A stretch of 64,000 bases of DNA from assembly GCA_917880885.1 (NCBI GenBank), contig OU862910.1, positions 55,977,285-56,041,284 of the forward strand, read 5' to 3'. The notes under the pieces are model-generated. The model did no database searches. It was not told the DNA's origin and saw only the letters and a list, made by a program, of their open reading frames with translations. Made by a program: the position numbers and the translations under genes. This document shows, one piece after another, positions 12,600 through 24,479 of this stretch. Each line of letters starts with the position of its first letter. Positions within the stretch are counted from its first letter, which is position 1. Source of the stretch: Limnephilus marmoratus (Eukaryota; Arthropoda; Insecta; Trichoptera; Limnephilidae).

Positions 12600-12775
12600 T
12601 ATCTTCATCATCGGGGCTCAGGGTTATAACTCTTGGAGAGTCCTATCCGCCTCTTTAAAATGTCTCCACTTCTGCAGGTCTTCTGCTGTCTTCCTTTTAT
12701 CACAGGATGCACTGTATATCTCCACATCATACAGCCATCTTAGTTTGGTTTTCCCAACATCCCTTTAGCTTGTTA
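12600..12775 (-). pseudogene. LINE ORF2 tail, degenerate
   Basis: The reverse strand reads patches such as GKTKLRWLYDVE and WRHFKEADRTL, similar to the C-terminal end of arthropod LINE reverse transcriptases (PKLRW-DDV and later W-----A). Short and broken. Confidence 0.45.
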
Positions 12776-14091
12776 TAAAAAAGCCTGTTATTTTAAATTT
12801 TAAAATGAAAGACAGAGTACATAATAATAAGAGTAGGTATGAATCTACAAGTCGGTGAATCCAACCCTTCCAATGTGTTGCAAGGGGTTGGGTGGAGAGG
12901 GTCCAGCTAGAGAGGTCAAACGGTCTCCCTCGACCAGCCTCTCCTGATCTGGACAAACCTCACCACAAGAACCCGTACACCACAAGAACCCGTGCACCCA
13001 ATCCTGAGTCACCAAATATTTCCGGGTCTCCTTCAAGGACATATTGAGGAAAAATTACTAAGAAATACCTATCCTTATTTCTTTACAATATCTATATGGC
13101 CAGTGAAAAGCATATATGTACGAGTACATACATAATTATAATATTTTATATATTTTTCCTCAATTTATATAGGAATTACCTAACTGTTATTATACATAGG
13201 TACCAATTCAAATTTAATTTAAATTTTAACTTTCAGAGATTAAACATTTTCCTGCAACATTTCTAGGGTTGAATTACTATTTCATGAGTAATACGAAAGT
13301 ACAAAATAAACAAACAAAAATATACAAATACTTAACTAAATAAACAAATAAAAATACAATTCTTTACTTCAACGGCAATTAATCCTTGTACATAATGTTT
13401 ATGGGAAATGACCTGAGAAGGTATAGGTATTTATGACAATAATGTTGTTATTGTAACTTTGTACATGCGTAACTTTAGGAAACTTCCATCAATAATGTGA
13501 CTAATGAGTAACACTATTATTGAATGTATTAAAAAATATCAGTTTATTATTCTGTCAAAGAGTAAAAATATTTTACTAACGATTCATTATGCATTCATAT
13601 CGGCATTTTAACTATAAATATAATTTTTTTGAATGCGTATTTAAAATATATAAGAACTATGCAAAAGTTAATTTTAGTTGCATGCATGTTCCAAATAATT
13701 GCACATCATGAAAAAGTTTGTGTAAATTGTGCAAATTTGTGTTGTGCAAGTTTCAGTATCACAGCAACCATAGTCAAAGCTTTTTTCTGCAATACACAAT
13801 GTTGTTGTACACAACGCAGTTACAAGGAACACATGAACCATGTTTACAAGTGAAACTAGAGTGCAACTAATGTCATGAAACAACTTGTTGCGTGGTGTAA
13901 ATTCAGCTTTAGCGCCATTATGAAATAACGAGAAGAAGGGGGGGCACAAAAAAAAAAGTTAACTTTGGGATCCGGCAAAGAATAACCTAAAGTATTATGC
14001 ATATTATTTGGGGACCACTGGTATTGCTTTAATCTACAAAATTTCCATTCATGCTATGTTTTAAGTATGTTATATAATTACATCTTACATA

Positions 14092-15537
14092 TCGATCGTC
14101 CAGTTGATTAGTCAGACATCTCCAAATACTATGTTTTGAAATAATGAGAAAAGCAATATTCGAATGCTCACCATAAATCAAATGTTATTGTGTATGTGTT
14201 TTACATGTTAAATATGCTATAAAATAACACTCAGGAGGGGCGGTCCAGTTCAGTATGATATTTTGAAATATCCTAGTAGTGACCCAGAAAATATCAACAT
14301 TTTGTTAAACCGCTCCGATCTATCGCGAATATGCACGTTTTTCGTCTTAAACGAAATGTCAGGTTTACAAAAACTTTGTGTTATTTCCGCTTCACAATTA
14401 AAGCTCTATAGACGAAACATTTCTGAACGTACCCGAATACTAAAAACTATTTTTGAAAGGTTACAAAATAAGCTTTCAAATTGTTATATTACAAATAAAT
14501 AGTAACATTTGTAAATATTAAAATTTAGAATTCAAACATAAAAAAAATGTAAAAATGACTTTAGTACTATGAAAACGGTACTAAAATCACGAATTATGTA
14601 AAAAAACAATACTTATTCTCTCGCATAAATGTATAATAAACAATTTAGTCACCTCACTTTTTTTTTCATTTCATACAAGAATATTTAATAAAAAAATAAC
14701 AATGTCTAGCGCCCATAGGCGATTTGGCGGGTAAAATCAGTAGCGTAGCGAGGGGGGGGGCGGTGGGGGCGGACCGCCCCGGGTGCCACCCGAAAGGGGG
14801 TGCCACTCGACCAAGATATTGCATATACGTAACCAAAACCTAGATATTGCACACACATGAGCACGGTCTGTTATTTATATTTTCGTAACTCTATTGGCTC
14901 CCCATGGAGTTTTGTGTTTTGTTTCATGGAGCCCCGAATTTTAGCCCCGAATTTGTGAAGTTCTCTAGCCACCCCCCCCCCCCCAGGATGGACCAATTTT
15001 ATGAAGTCGAAATTAGTGTTTTGAATTTCTCAAGTCAACTTTCATAGGGGGGGGGGGGTGACACTACGCCCCGGGGGGGTGACTTCCGCCCCGGGTGCCA
15101 CCCATGCTAGCTACGCCACTGGGTAAAATATATATCTACGTGTATCTGACAGAATAGGTATTTTTATGTATTTCTATGGACAACTTGAATAGGGATGTGC
15201 AGCTTGGTTTATTATCGACCTTCTACTTTTTGTTTGAGGGATGCCACTAGAACAATAATGGAGTTATAACGATTTCTGTGGAAACATACCCGTTGACGTC
15301 AAAACACGCTTATTGTACTTGACTGCTATCATTATTTTTGTGTATATTCGTGTATATCGGCTTACGTATCTGAGTGGTTAATTCATTACAAGTTTTTCTG
15401 CATTATAATTGATTTGGTGGTGTTTATGAGTAATCTGAGTATTGTACCAGATAGAGGGTACACTAACACATATAACTGCTTACTCAACTCAAATATAGAT
15501 TTTTCGGAGATGTCTAACTAATCAACTGGACGATCGA
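14092..15537. mobile_element. TIR DNA transposon with TA target, no transposase seen
   Basis: 32-bp terminal inverted repeats (TCGATCGTCCAGTTGATTAG start, one mismatch) are flanked by TA at 14090-14091 and 15538-15539, suggesting a Tc1/mariner-type insertion. A hAT MITE is nested inside at 14738-15121. The interior shares sequence with the dispersed copies near 6330-7090 and 46790-47190. Confidence 0.75.
14738..15121. mobile_element. hAT-like MITE (384 bp)
   Basis: It starts CAGTAGCGTAGC and ends GCTACGCCACTG, flanked by an exact 8-bp duplication GGTAAAAT (14730-14737 and 15122-15129). G-runs lie near each end. Relatives lie at 21665-21850 and, reversed, at 23920-24090. Confidence 0.88.
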
Positions 15538-15539
15538 TA

Positions 15540-17740
15540 TATTAATAGTGTTTTACATTGTAATTTTATATTTGTTTTGTTTTTCTGTTCAGAAAACTAA
15601 TTAAACACCTTTTAACATATTAGAAAATTTCACAGTAGTCCCAAAGAGCCGTTTACCTCATTTTGTAATGAAAAACTGGTATTATCTGTTGTTTAGTTTT
15701 AATATTATAATTTTAAAAGCCAAATTTTTTAGCCTATAAGTAAAGCAATTAAACACAAGTGATTGAACTCTCTACATCACAAAATTATCTCTTATTCAAA
15801 AATTATTCATAGACAAACTTCAAAAGTCTATAATCACAACCATAGACAAAGTGTGTTGCATCTTGATAATTATTTTGTTATAAAATATGCCCTTCATGCA
15901 ATACTTGCAATGAAATTGATATTATTTTTAGCATAGTAATGATCATTTCTAATAATAGATATTATACATTATTATGTAACAAAAATAAAGACTGCATTTC
16001 CAAGTTTGCATACTTTTTGTTGTTTATTTATTATAGTATTGTTATTTAGAAAATATAACAATAACATCATAGACATTCAAATTAATAGACGAGTCAATCA
16101 GGGAAAGTGCATAGAGCGCGCGAGGAGGCGTGACCATCCTCCTTTCTGTGATTTGTCAATAAACGAATCTGACAGCACACGGGCAACTCGAATTGTAATC
16201 ACAATCACCATTCGGTCTTCGAAAATAAAATCTGCTCACGAATTCCTAGTCCATTTTACGATGGAGTAAAATTTAATTACAAATCCACAATCAGGTAAAC
16301 AAAAGCTTAGGCTTGTTTCCAAAATTTTATTTTTATTTTATTTTATATTTTGTTTCACTATTTAGAAACTTTTACAAATATGTTATAATTTACTCACCTC
16401 CCTCAATTTTAGTGTGGCTAGGCCAGGCGATTTGTCTAAAAACGAACATTCAAATGGTGCGCAGAAAGTCCCACAATGTCTTACTTTAGCAAACTTTACT
16501 TTTCTGCACAGGGTCTGGTTATTTCAATTTGCGCTCATCAGTGGTCAAATGTATTACTGTCATAGTTTGTTCAATGCATTCTCGAACTCCCCTGGTGCTA
16601 AAAATATGGTCACCAGGTTTGCCTCCAGCTCGTCGAAATGATACTCAGATTTCATGTTTTGGCAAGTCTATACATTTGGATGTCTACGATTAACAACCAC
16701 TTTAAATCGTCCCAAAATGAGACTGCTTATAAATTATTAGAAATTTTTAAAGATTGAAATATTTGATTACAAAATTATTAAGTACAATGTATTTAAGTAT
16801 TAAATAACAATTAGCTTGTAAAGCAAACGTTTTTACGTAGTGTATAATACATGGAGTGAAAATAATGGTATAAGCTTTCTTTCAACCTATTGAGTGCAAT
16901 TGTTAAAAAACTTAGGCAAGGATAAAATTAATTTAATTAATTTAGTGCCATCTGTCACACTCTCTGAACAAATAGTTACCTAGAAGTATAATGTACCCCA
17001 ATTTTAAAGAAAACGGTTGTCGCCATTTACGTAAGGCTTTCCGACACCTAGAACATGGGTGGGTTGGTATATTTATGCCTGGTACTATCGCCAGGCCACT
17101 GAAACTGTTTATCTGCTCAAAAAAGAATTTCGGTAATTGAAAATATTTATTAATTTCAAGTAAGCACCAATGGAGCTTACTCCGGATATGGATACGCTAT
17201 CTGTTTTTCTCTTCAATGGCCGGATCTGAATATAGAAATTAAATGAAGTTTTTAATTTATTACTATATATTTTAAATTGATGCAAGTTGTCACAAAATAT
17301 ATATATAAATCCAAAATTTTACTGGATTTTTTTACCTAGGCATAATTATAATTTTTATCTATTATGGTTAAGGACTCAACTCCTAATTCGAAGCCTTTCG
17401 AGGCAATGCAAAATCACGTGTTTTTGATTTGAAAATTTGATCACTTAGAAATATTTTAGATGCTTTCATTATACTGTAAGTAAAATACATATTGGCCTTT
17501 GAGGTAATTAAGCATTTTTTTTGAGAATTCTTTTTATGAGGCTTATAAAATTTGCTTTAAAGTTGAAAATCTCCTACTTACAAACCATTTTCGGTTTTGG
17601 TTTTATTGTATAATGTGACAAATTAAGTTCTTTAGAAAACGATCTTAAAACATTTAAATATATTCTTCCTGAACAATGAATATTTCGCAAAATTTTAAAT
17701 ATATTCTTCCTGAATATTTCGCAAAATAAAATAATACACA
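15540..17740. other. Intergenic, nothing recognised
   Basis: AT-rich DNA without a supported gene, RNA or transposon end. Confidence 0.4.
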
Positions 17741-17764
17741 CTATTTGGCGTAATACAATAAAAC

Positions 17765-18870
17765 ATATATAAAACTTATTTCCACTCAATTTATTTTTGA
17801 CCGAAATCGGTTTCAGCATGTTAAAGCCATCGTCAAACTGGTACAATAATTCTTAATTTACAGATTATATGCATAACATATGGGGGAGAGGGAGGGGGGT
17901 AATCTACAAGGATTTTATTCAATTTATATGATTTTTTCCATATTTCTTGCCATGTCGCCTTTGACGAACCTCTCTCCTACATGTTATGTGTATAAACCAT
18001 AGACATATGTATATAAAACATAGAATATTAGTAGTCCTGCCCTAAGTGATAAAAGCGTACCGGTTCCTTGGAACCGGCTGGGATTGAGTATGGCTTCACG
18101 TGAATCTAAAAAATGTGACGTCACCATTCTTTTGCGAGCCAGCGTCGAGCGCTCATCGGTGCATTTTACGAAATGACACCGCAAAAAACATGGTTTGTGT
18201 TTTGAAAACATGTAAATAAGGGAACGTACTCATACTACGTGACCAACTTTTTGCAATTTTTAACCCCCCTCCCCCCCCGGTGACCAAAATCCTAAGCAAC
18301 CCGCCGCTCATTTGTATGGAGCGTGACATTTTGAAGACCCCCCCCCCCCTAAACGTGTCACGTAGTATGAGTACGTTCCCTAAGGTACTATCACTTGAGA
18401 TACATGGCGTGTGCTCGTCGATTTTTACGGGGTAAGTAAATTATGAAACATTTGTAACTAAATACGGCAACAAAATATTGGAATCTGAAAATAAAAGAAC
18501 TTTACTTTTAAATTTGTTCAATACGCGGCGAGCAATTCGCGCTCCCATGTAAAAAGGTCTATTCATTCAAAAGCAGAGTTTACTTTTAAGAACTAAATGG
18601 TGATATTATAATGCGAGATGCCTATACATATACTGTCATATTGAGTTATCGACGAATCACATATCTCCAAACTCATCTTCCCGCTCTGCGCCCCGCTGTA
18701 GTTGTTGTCTACCCCTCATCTTTATGTTCTGGACTACTAATATTCATATGTCTATGATATAAACTGTAGATTAAGAATTATTTGTACCAGTCTGAAGATG
18801 GCTTTAACAAGCTGAAACTGGACACGGTAAAAAATAATAGAAGTAAGTTTTATATGTGTTTTATTATATT
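17765..18870. mobile_element. Element with about 100-bp inverted ends carrying hammerhead-like motifs
   Basis: Arms at about 17765-17865 and 18765-18870 are inverted copies; each contains GA-GATGGCTTTAACA and CTGAAAC in opposite orientation. The interior holds a Harbinger-like MITE (18220-18380). The arrangement recalls the inverted terminal repeats of Penelope-like elements, but no reverse transcriptase is present. Confidence 0.45.
18220..18380. mobile_element. PIF/Harbinger-like MITE (161 bp)
   Basis: 24-bp inverted ends (GGGAACGTACTCATACTACG) are flanked by TAA at 18217-18219 and 18381-18383. The C-rich interior is of the same style as the other three MITEs. Confidence 0.82.
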
Positions 18871-19539
18871 ATTATACTTAATGGAATTCTACACGAATTG
18901 TCAGTATCAAAAATAGAAATATGAATAAGTGCAAACACTTTTTGGCGGTGTTTTTTTTCTTGCATAAATCAAAAACAGGCGGTTGGTGTAAGCAGGATAT
19001 TATCGCCATCTATGTAAGGAGTGTTATTATTAGCGGCTTGATTCCAAATTTTATGCGACATGGTGCATCACCTTTATTCTTAGTTTCAAAGACATAAAAA
19101 TCCCAATTTCAATTGCAACTTGTCAATTATATGTAATAATCTCTTGGCTAATTAAGATGCCCGGGAGTATCTTCTATTGTGTGAATAGGTTTAATGAACA
19201 AATGATAATAAAATAGAACTGTAAATGCTAATTTTGTTTAATTGCCATTAACCTAACTGACCTGTGATAAACAGAAAGATTTATTTATCGACTAATTTAA
19301 TTTGATATTTATTGGTCGATGACAGCAAAATATCAACACAATTCTTTGGTAAGCAGTCAAGCATTATTCTTATCATAATTGTTTACTATTGTGGTGTATA
19401 ATTTATCCACCAATCATTATTTTAATAAATATTTATTTAACTTTATTTTCTTGATTTTCCAGCTAAATTGAAGCGAAATTAATTTAATGGTGGTGTTATT
19501 TTTTTAAATGAGATTTTTTTGAATTAACTCCCTAATTGA

Positions 19540-20335
19540 GGCAAATAATTTCCCTGAGGGCCTATGTCATCTTTGGGTATGCTGTGTGGATTTATTTTTG
19601 TGGAAAAGGAAGGAAGGATTGAACCTGAGTCTCGAAGAGACGCATGTTGTAAGAGGTAGGAAATACAGAGGACGGCCAATCATTCCATATCCAAGCTGTT
19701 GAATTAAAAAACAAGCCATAGAAGCGACCTATTCTCATGTGTCAAGTGTACAAATTTTGAGTGCACTTTTGGCGCATTTCCCGACTGTGTACCGGTGCCG
19801 ATGGAATCAATGACGCTACTTCCTCGTAGCTTCTTACTGAATGCTGTACAAGAGTCCCAACTGCTACCAAACGTCTTGAGCTAGTGAGACTATCGCATCC
19901 CTAAATTGGGATATGTTGTGAGGCTGAAGTTGACGGGAATGGGAAGGAGAAGAATTGGCTATCAATATCCGGTAGTATCAGGAGAATGCTCAAGGTCCCA
20001 TGGACCGACATGATCACCAACACAGAAATTCTCAGGCGGGCTAGAGCAGATAGAGTACTACTTATATTAATAAAAATCAGGAAAATTTCATATCTGGGTC
20101 AAATACTTGAGGGGAGAAGTATCACTTGCTCCATTTAATGTTGAAAGGCAAGATAGAGGGTCACCGAGGGCCTGGTAGGTAACAAATGTCTTGGCTGCGA
20201 AATATACGAGAGTGGACCGGCTTTAGAAGTGTGGAGGAGCTATTCCGGGCAGCGCAAGACAGAGACATTTTCAAGAGTGATCGCCAACGTCGGGGGGACC
20301 TGATATGGCACACAAAGAAAAAGAAGATCCGGTAT
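19540..20335 (+). pseudogene. Retroelement remnant with LINE ORF2 C-terminus
   Basis: The 5' part is a family R copy (ccctgagggcctatgtcatc). Near 20060-20330 a broken frame reads KISYLGQILEGR, then SWLRNIREWTGFRSVEELFR. The latter is the well-known C-terminal block of arthropod endonuclease-reverse transcriptases (SWLRNIREWTG---ELFR-A-D). Frameshifts and stops make it dead. Confidence 0.72.
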
Positions 20336-20339
20336 TGAA

Positions 20340-21660
20340 GGGATGACATATCTAGCTCCCAGTTTGAGTCAACGACCGGCTGGTGATATCTGCTGGTTCA
20401 AGGCCATGCATCCTCTTAACCCTTGATTTAGTCAGTGACTTAATACATATACAATTTACCTGGCGGAGTCCCCAGGACTCCGGGAAATGAAATCCTAAAT
20501 TTAACATGAAATAAACACTTTTTTAAATGAAATGCTAGTTATATTTATTTTTTATATATTTGGTTTTACAATGGCATAGATTTTTACTTAAAATTATAGA
20601 ATCACAGCCTTTTATTAAGGAACTTCTACAATTTGGCACTTTTTGTAACAAAATTACGAGACCTAACTTCTAGTCTCAACATTTCAAAAACAAAACAATT
20701 TTTCAAAGTAATTTTTTAAGAAATATAACAAAAACATAATCAATTCTTATAATAAGGAAAAAAAAGAACATGGTTCGAACAAAAAAAAAACGTGTAAGAC
20801 CTTCTAGTCACGGTTGGTAATACAGTCATTGCATATTTTTTTTTATAGCTAGGGCACACAGGTTTAGTACAACTACCAACTCTCCCCAGCGTTTGGTGCA
20901 TCACTGCGTGAAGGTACTGGAACGCACAATTTGTAATTCGAAAAACTAACAGTTTTATGAGCGCTCAAAGTTTTCAATGGAGCCCTAGGGACCTACCGGG
21001 TAAATTGGTTAAACAGGCTGCTCGCAGTACATCATTCGGAAGTTAGCAGGAGGGCGAGCCATTGATTGGTGAACTGGTATAATGGTGGGTGGTTTGGTAT
21101 ATTTATGGTGAACTGTGTCCAATACTAGATCTACGATGATCTCCGTTTGTGGAGTAGGATGCCATATTTAGGAATAATAAATTCAAAGAAAACTTTTAAA
21201 ACCCGCTAACAGCGGATAAGTTATGAAATTCACATCCATTGTGAGACATTATTTATCACACAAGTAATTTGGAAACAAAGATAAATGTCTAATTAAATAA
21301 TGTCATATTAATTAAATAATATGACATTATTTAATTAGACATGCTTGAACTATTACATTCTAATAGTCAGGCATGTTCAAGAGAGCATTGAACCCAGTTA
21401 AATATTAACAAATGATATTATTATGTTTTGAAATAGATACTTAATTTTATAATTTTATATTCATGCACTAGGTAAATAAATAACAATTAATATTATTATA
21501 ATATAATATTGGAGCCGAAAATTAAGACTTATCTCAGTTCAGTGATTTTCTGCAAACCATTGAGCACATTTATTTTTACCATGGCAATCCAAGTTATGGT
21601 ACCTTGACGGCATAAAAGACAATAAACATACGTTTCTTATCGCTATTATGCTGCAGCTCA
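20340..21660. other. Intergenic, low complexity
   Basis: AT-rich DNA with one perfect hairpin (listed separately at 21285-21342). No gene was recognised. Confidence 0.4.
21285..21342. repeat. Perfect 25-bp inverted repeat with 8-nt loop
   Basis: Arms 21285-21309 and 21318-21342 are exact reverse complements (atgtctaattaaataatg start). It could be a small MITE, a palindromic duplication or a transcribed hairpin. No further evidence. Confidence 0.85.
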
Positions 21661-21664
21661 TTCT

Positions 21665-21850
21665 CAGTGGCGTAGCACGGGGCGGGAGGGGGGGAGAGGG
21701 GGGCGTTCCGCCCCAATTGCCACCCGATGGGGGGGGTGACACCAGACCTTGGAAAAAAAAATTATGAAGGATATTGTCACAAAAATATTGAACACGGTCT
21801 GTTATTTATATTTTCATAACTCTATGGCTCCCCATGGTGTGCCCCAAAAC
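21665..21850 (+). mobile_element. hAT-like MITE half-copy
   Basis: It starts CAGTGGCGTAGC and runs through G-rich and CCGCCCC tracts into AACACGGTCTGTTATTTATA, as in the 14738 element. The far end is missing. A reverse-oriented partial copy sits at 23920-24090. Confidence 0.65.
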
Positions 21851-22517
21851 TGGAGAAAATCCACTTAGGTACCTTGTTTTTTGAGATGTCTTTCAACACT
21901 TTTAAAAACACTGTCTTCGCTCATGGCGAAACTGAAGTGTAACCAGTTGTCAACGCAATTCAAAGCCCATAAGCTGCTACCATGGCAACCTGTTAACAAC
22001 GCAACTGCCATACAACCAGCTGTGCTGGTGCGTTGACAACTGGTTTCATTTCAGTTTCTCCATGAGTGAAGGCCCTAACAGAATAATAACTTTTTCAACA
22101 ACTAATCCTATCCTACTAATATTATAAAGGCGAAAGTGTGAGGAATGCAGATCCGGGCACAGCTTGTTTTTGGCAAAAAACCATGTTTTCACCGCGTTTT
22201 AAGTTGAGAACTTTAATCTGGAAGGTGAAAAAAAGTGCGGAAAGCAATAATAAAAAAATTTGAATAAGTAATTAATTTTCAATTACGTTAAGTAAAATTT
22301 CACTTCGCGAACCAACACTATGACAACGGCCATTTTGTTACTGATATATTGGTATCCCTGATACAAGGATGAGCAAGATACGATTGTAGCGGACTTCGTG
22401 GGATACATGGATAAGGCGCCGTTTACACGCACACTTCAGAGCGATCGAGTCCTGCGCCACTTCAGGCAATGGTTTGTCTAGCGGGATAGTGTAAATTATC
22501 TTTACTTTAAAAAACAG

Positions 22518-22820
22518 CAGGTTCCCAACCTTTTTCTGACCAGGGACCATTTGTACGTTTATTTTTGACGGGGGGGGAGTGACACCACAGGTTCTAGCAG
22601 AATATTTACCACAACGGAGGGGGTAGAACGGGGTAGGATGGGGTGGGGCGAAACGGAATACCATAATGGCCACTGACCACAAGGTACAATTATGATAAAC
22701 TGAATATTGTCCCGATTTTTTAATTCAGACTTCTCGATCAGGGACCTCCCGCGCGCTGGCTCGCTTATTGACTCGCGGACCATCTTCTAGCCTCTGCGGA
22801 CCACTGGTTGGGAAACCCTG
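22518..22820. mobile_element. Possible hAT-like insert within the Helitron
   Basis: The ends CAGGTTCCCAACC and GGTTGGGAAACCCTG are near-inverted. Immediate flanks do not give an exact 8-bp duplication, because the insert sits inside the 81-bp repeat, whose units resemble each other on both sides. Confidence 0.5.
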
Positions 22821-23040
22821 GTCTAACGGGATTGTGTATGTTATCTTTACTTTAAAAAACAACCTACGTTTTTGAATGGTTTGTTTGGCTACGCAGGGTT
22901 TGTGTAGCGGGCTTGTGTATGTTATCGTTACTTTAAAAAACAGCCTACGTTTTTTAATGGTTTGTTTGGCTACGCAGGGTTTGTGTACCGGGCTTGTGTA
23001 TATTATCTTTATTTTAAAAAACATCCCAGGATTTGAATGG
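22815..23040 (+). repeat. 81-bp tandem repeat, about three units
   Basis: The ggcttgtgtat-type core recurs at 22829, 22910 and 22991, with TTTAAAAAACA and GGTTTGTTTGGCTACGCAGG in each unit. A fourth broken unit precedes the nested insert near 22467. Confidence 0.8.
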
Positions 23041-23189
23041 TTTGTCTCCATTCCAGTACCTACGCACCTTATTATTTATCCCATGAAGTCGGCTACAATC
23101 GTATCTAGGCTCTTGTTTTTATCAGGTCAGGGATACCAACATATTAGTGTCAAATGGCGGACAGTATCGGTTCATGAAGTGACATTTGC

Positions 23190-23720
23190 GAGGGGAGTGG
23201 GGGAGGGGGTGTTGGGAGGGTGTTAGTGTAGGGGGGTGGGGAGGGGGTTAGGGGAGGGAGAGGGGGGAGGGAAGGTGGAGGAGGCGGAGTGGGGTGGGAG
23301 AGGGGGTGGGGGGGAAGGGGGTTGATGGGGAGTTGTGTGGGGAGAGGGAATGTGGAGGGGTAGGGGGTGGGGGGGAGGGATGGGTGGAAGGAGAGGGGGA
23401 GTGGAGTGGAGGGAGGGAAGGTGGAGGAGGCGGAGTGGGGTGGGAGAGGGGGGAGGGAAGGAAGGGGAAGGGGGAGGCGTGGAGGAAGTTGGGGCGAGGT
23501 GGAGTGGGGAGGGGTATGGCGTGGGGGACGGGTGGGTGGAGAAGGAGGGGAAGGGAGAGGGGGTTGATGGATATGTGGAGTGGGGAGAGAGAAGGTGGGG
23601 GGGGGGGGTGGGGGGAGGGGGAGGGGTGTTAATGGTGGGGAAGGGGGGGGAGGGGTTGGTGGAGGATGAGGGGGGTTATGGAGGGAGTAGAGTGGGGAGA
23701 GGGAAGGCGGAGTGGGAAAC
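23190..23720 (+). repeat. Polypurine G-rich tract
   Basis: Almost only G and A on the + strand with many GGGG runs, inside the Helitron 3' half. It produces long spurious glycine-rich and proline-rich frames. A shorter version is at 7855-8050. Confidence 0.9.
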
Positions 23721-24308
23721 CCCTAATACCATGCGAGCGAAGCCGCGGGAAAAAGCTAGTAGATAATAATTCATTTTACGAATTCATGTCAATCACAACG
23801 TCCGAAAGAAACGAGAATGACGGAGGCGACAAGCGAGAAATATTTCAGGGGAATCCCCAATCGAGCAATAGAGGTAGGAACGAAAATAAAACAACAGAAT
23901 TTTTAAGGAATCTCTGACCGACCGAGCCATAGAGCTACGAAAATATAAATAACAGACCGTGTTCATGTGTAAAATATTTTTGTGGAAAAATTCTACCTTT
24001 GTATTTTTTCCATGGTCGGGTGTCACCCCAATCGGGTGGCGCCCGGGGCGGGCCGCCCCCACCGCCCCCCCACTACGGTGGACCTGCCTATTAGCCCATT
24101 TGATTTATTATTATCTTTTATTATAAACTAGCAGTTAAAAACCCGCTCCGCAGGTTTTTGCTACTTGGCCCTGTGGGCGGCATTTGGTTCGGCTTCGCCA
24201 ACTTAGAGTGTTGGTGACCATTTTATAAATCGGATAGGAACTGGATCCAAAAATAGCCCGTTCCTCGGATCCACTACGATCCAGTGATAGTAATTGTTGG
24301 AAATCCCA

Positions 24309-24471
24309 CTGATTCACTCATTCATGCTTTCATTCACTGATTCATTCATTCACTGATTCATTCATTCACTGATTCATTCATTCACTGATTCACTCACTCA
24401 CTCACTCACTCACTCACTCACTCACTCACTCACTCACTCACTCACTCACTCACTTACTCACTCACCCACTT
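24309..24471 (+). repeat. Microsatellite (CATT/CACT)n
   Basis: cattcactgattcattcatt units pass into a pure CACT repeat of about 80 bp, ending at cacccacttgc. Confidence 0.95.
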
Positions 24472-24479
24472 GCGCATAT

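Larger units (their letters stand above)
22111..23759 (+). mobile_element. Helitron, non-autonomous (1649 bp)
   Basis: It begins TCCTACTAATATTATAAA and ends CGGGAAAAAGCTAG, with A (22110) and T (23760) outside. It contains an 81-bp tandem repeat (about 22815-23040), a nested element with hAT-like ends (22518-22820), and about 530 bp of G/A-only DNA (23190-23720). No RepHel gene is present. Confidence 0.88.

Noticed and set aside
14263..14502. 79-codon frame
   Set aside because: Lies in the 14092 TIR element and its repeat family; the other copies do not keep the frame.
23294..23766. Glycine/arginine-rich frames up to 143 codons
   Set aside because: All come from the purine-only tract of the second Helitron, open in several frames because stop codons are rare in GGGGAG repeats.
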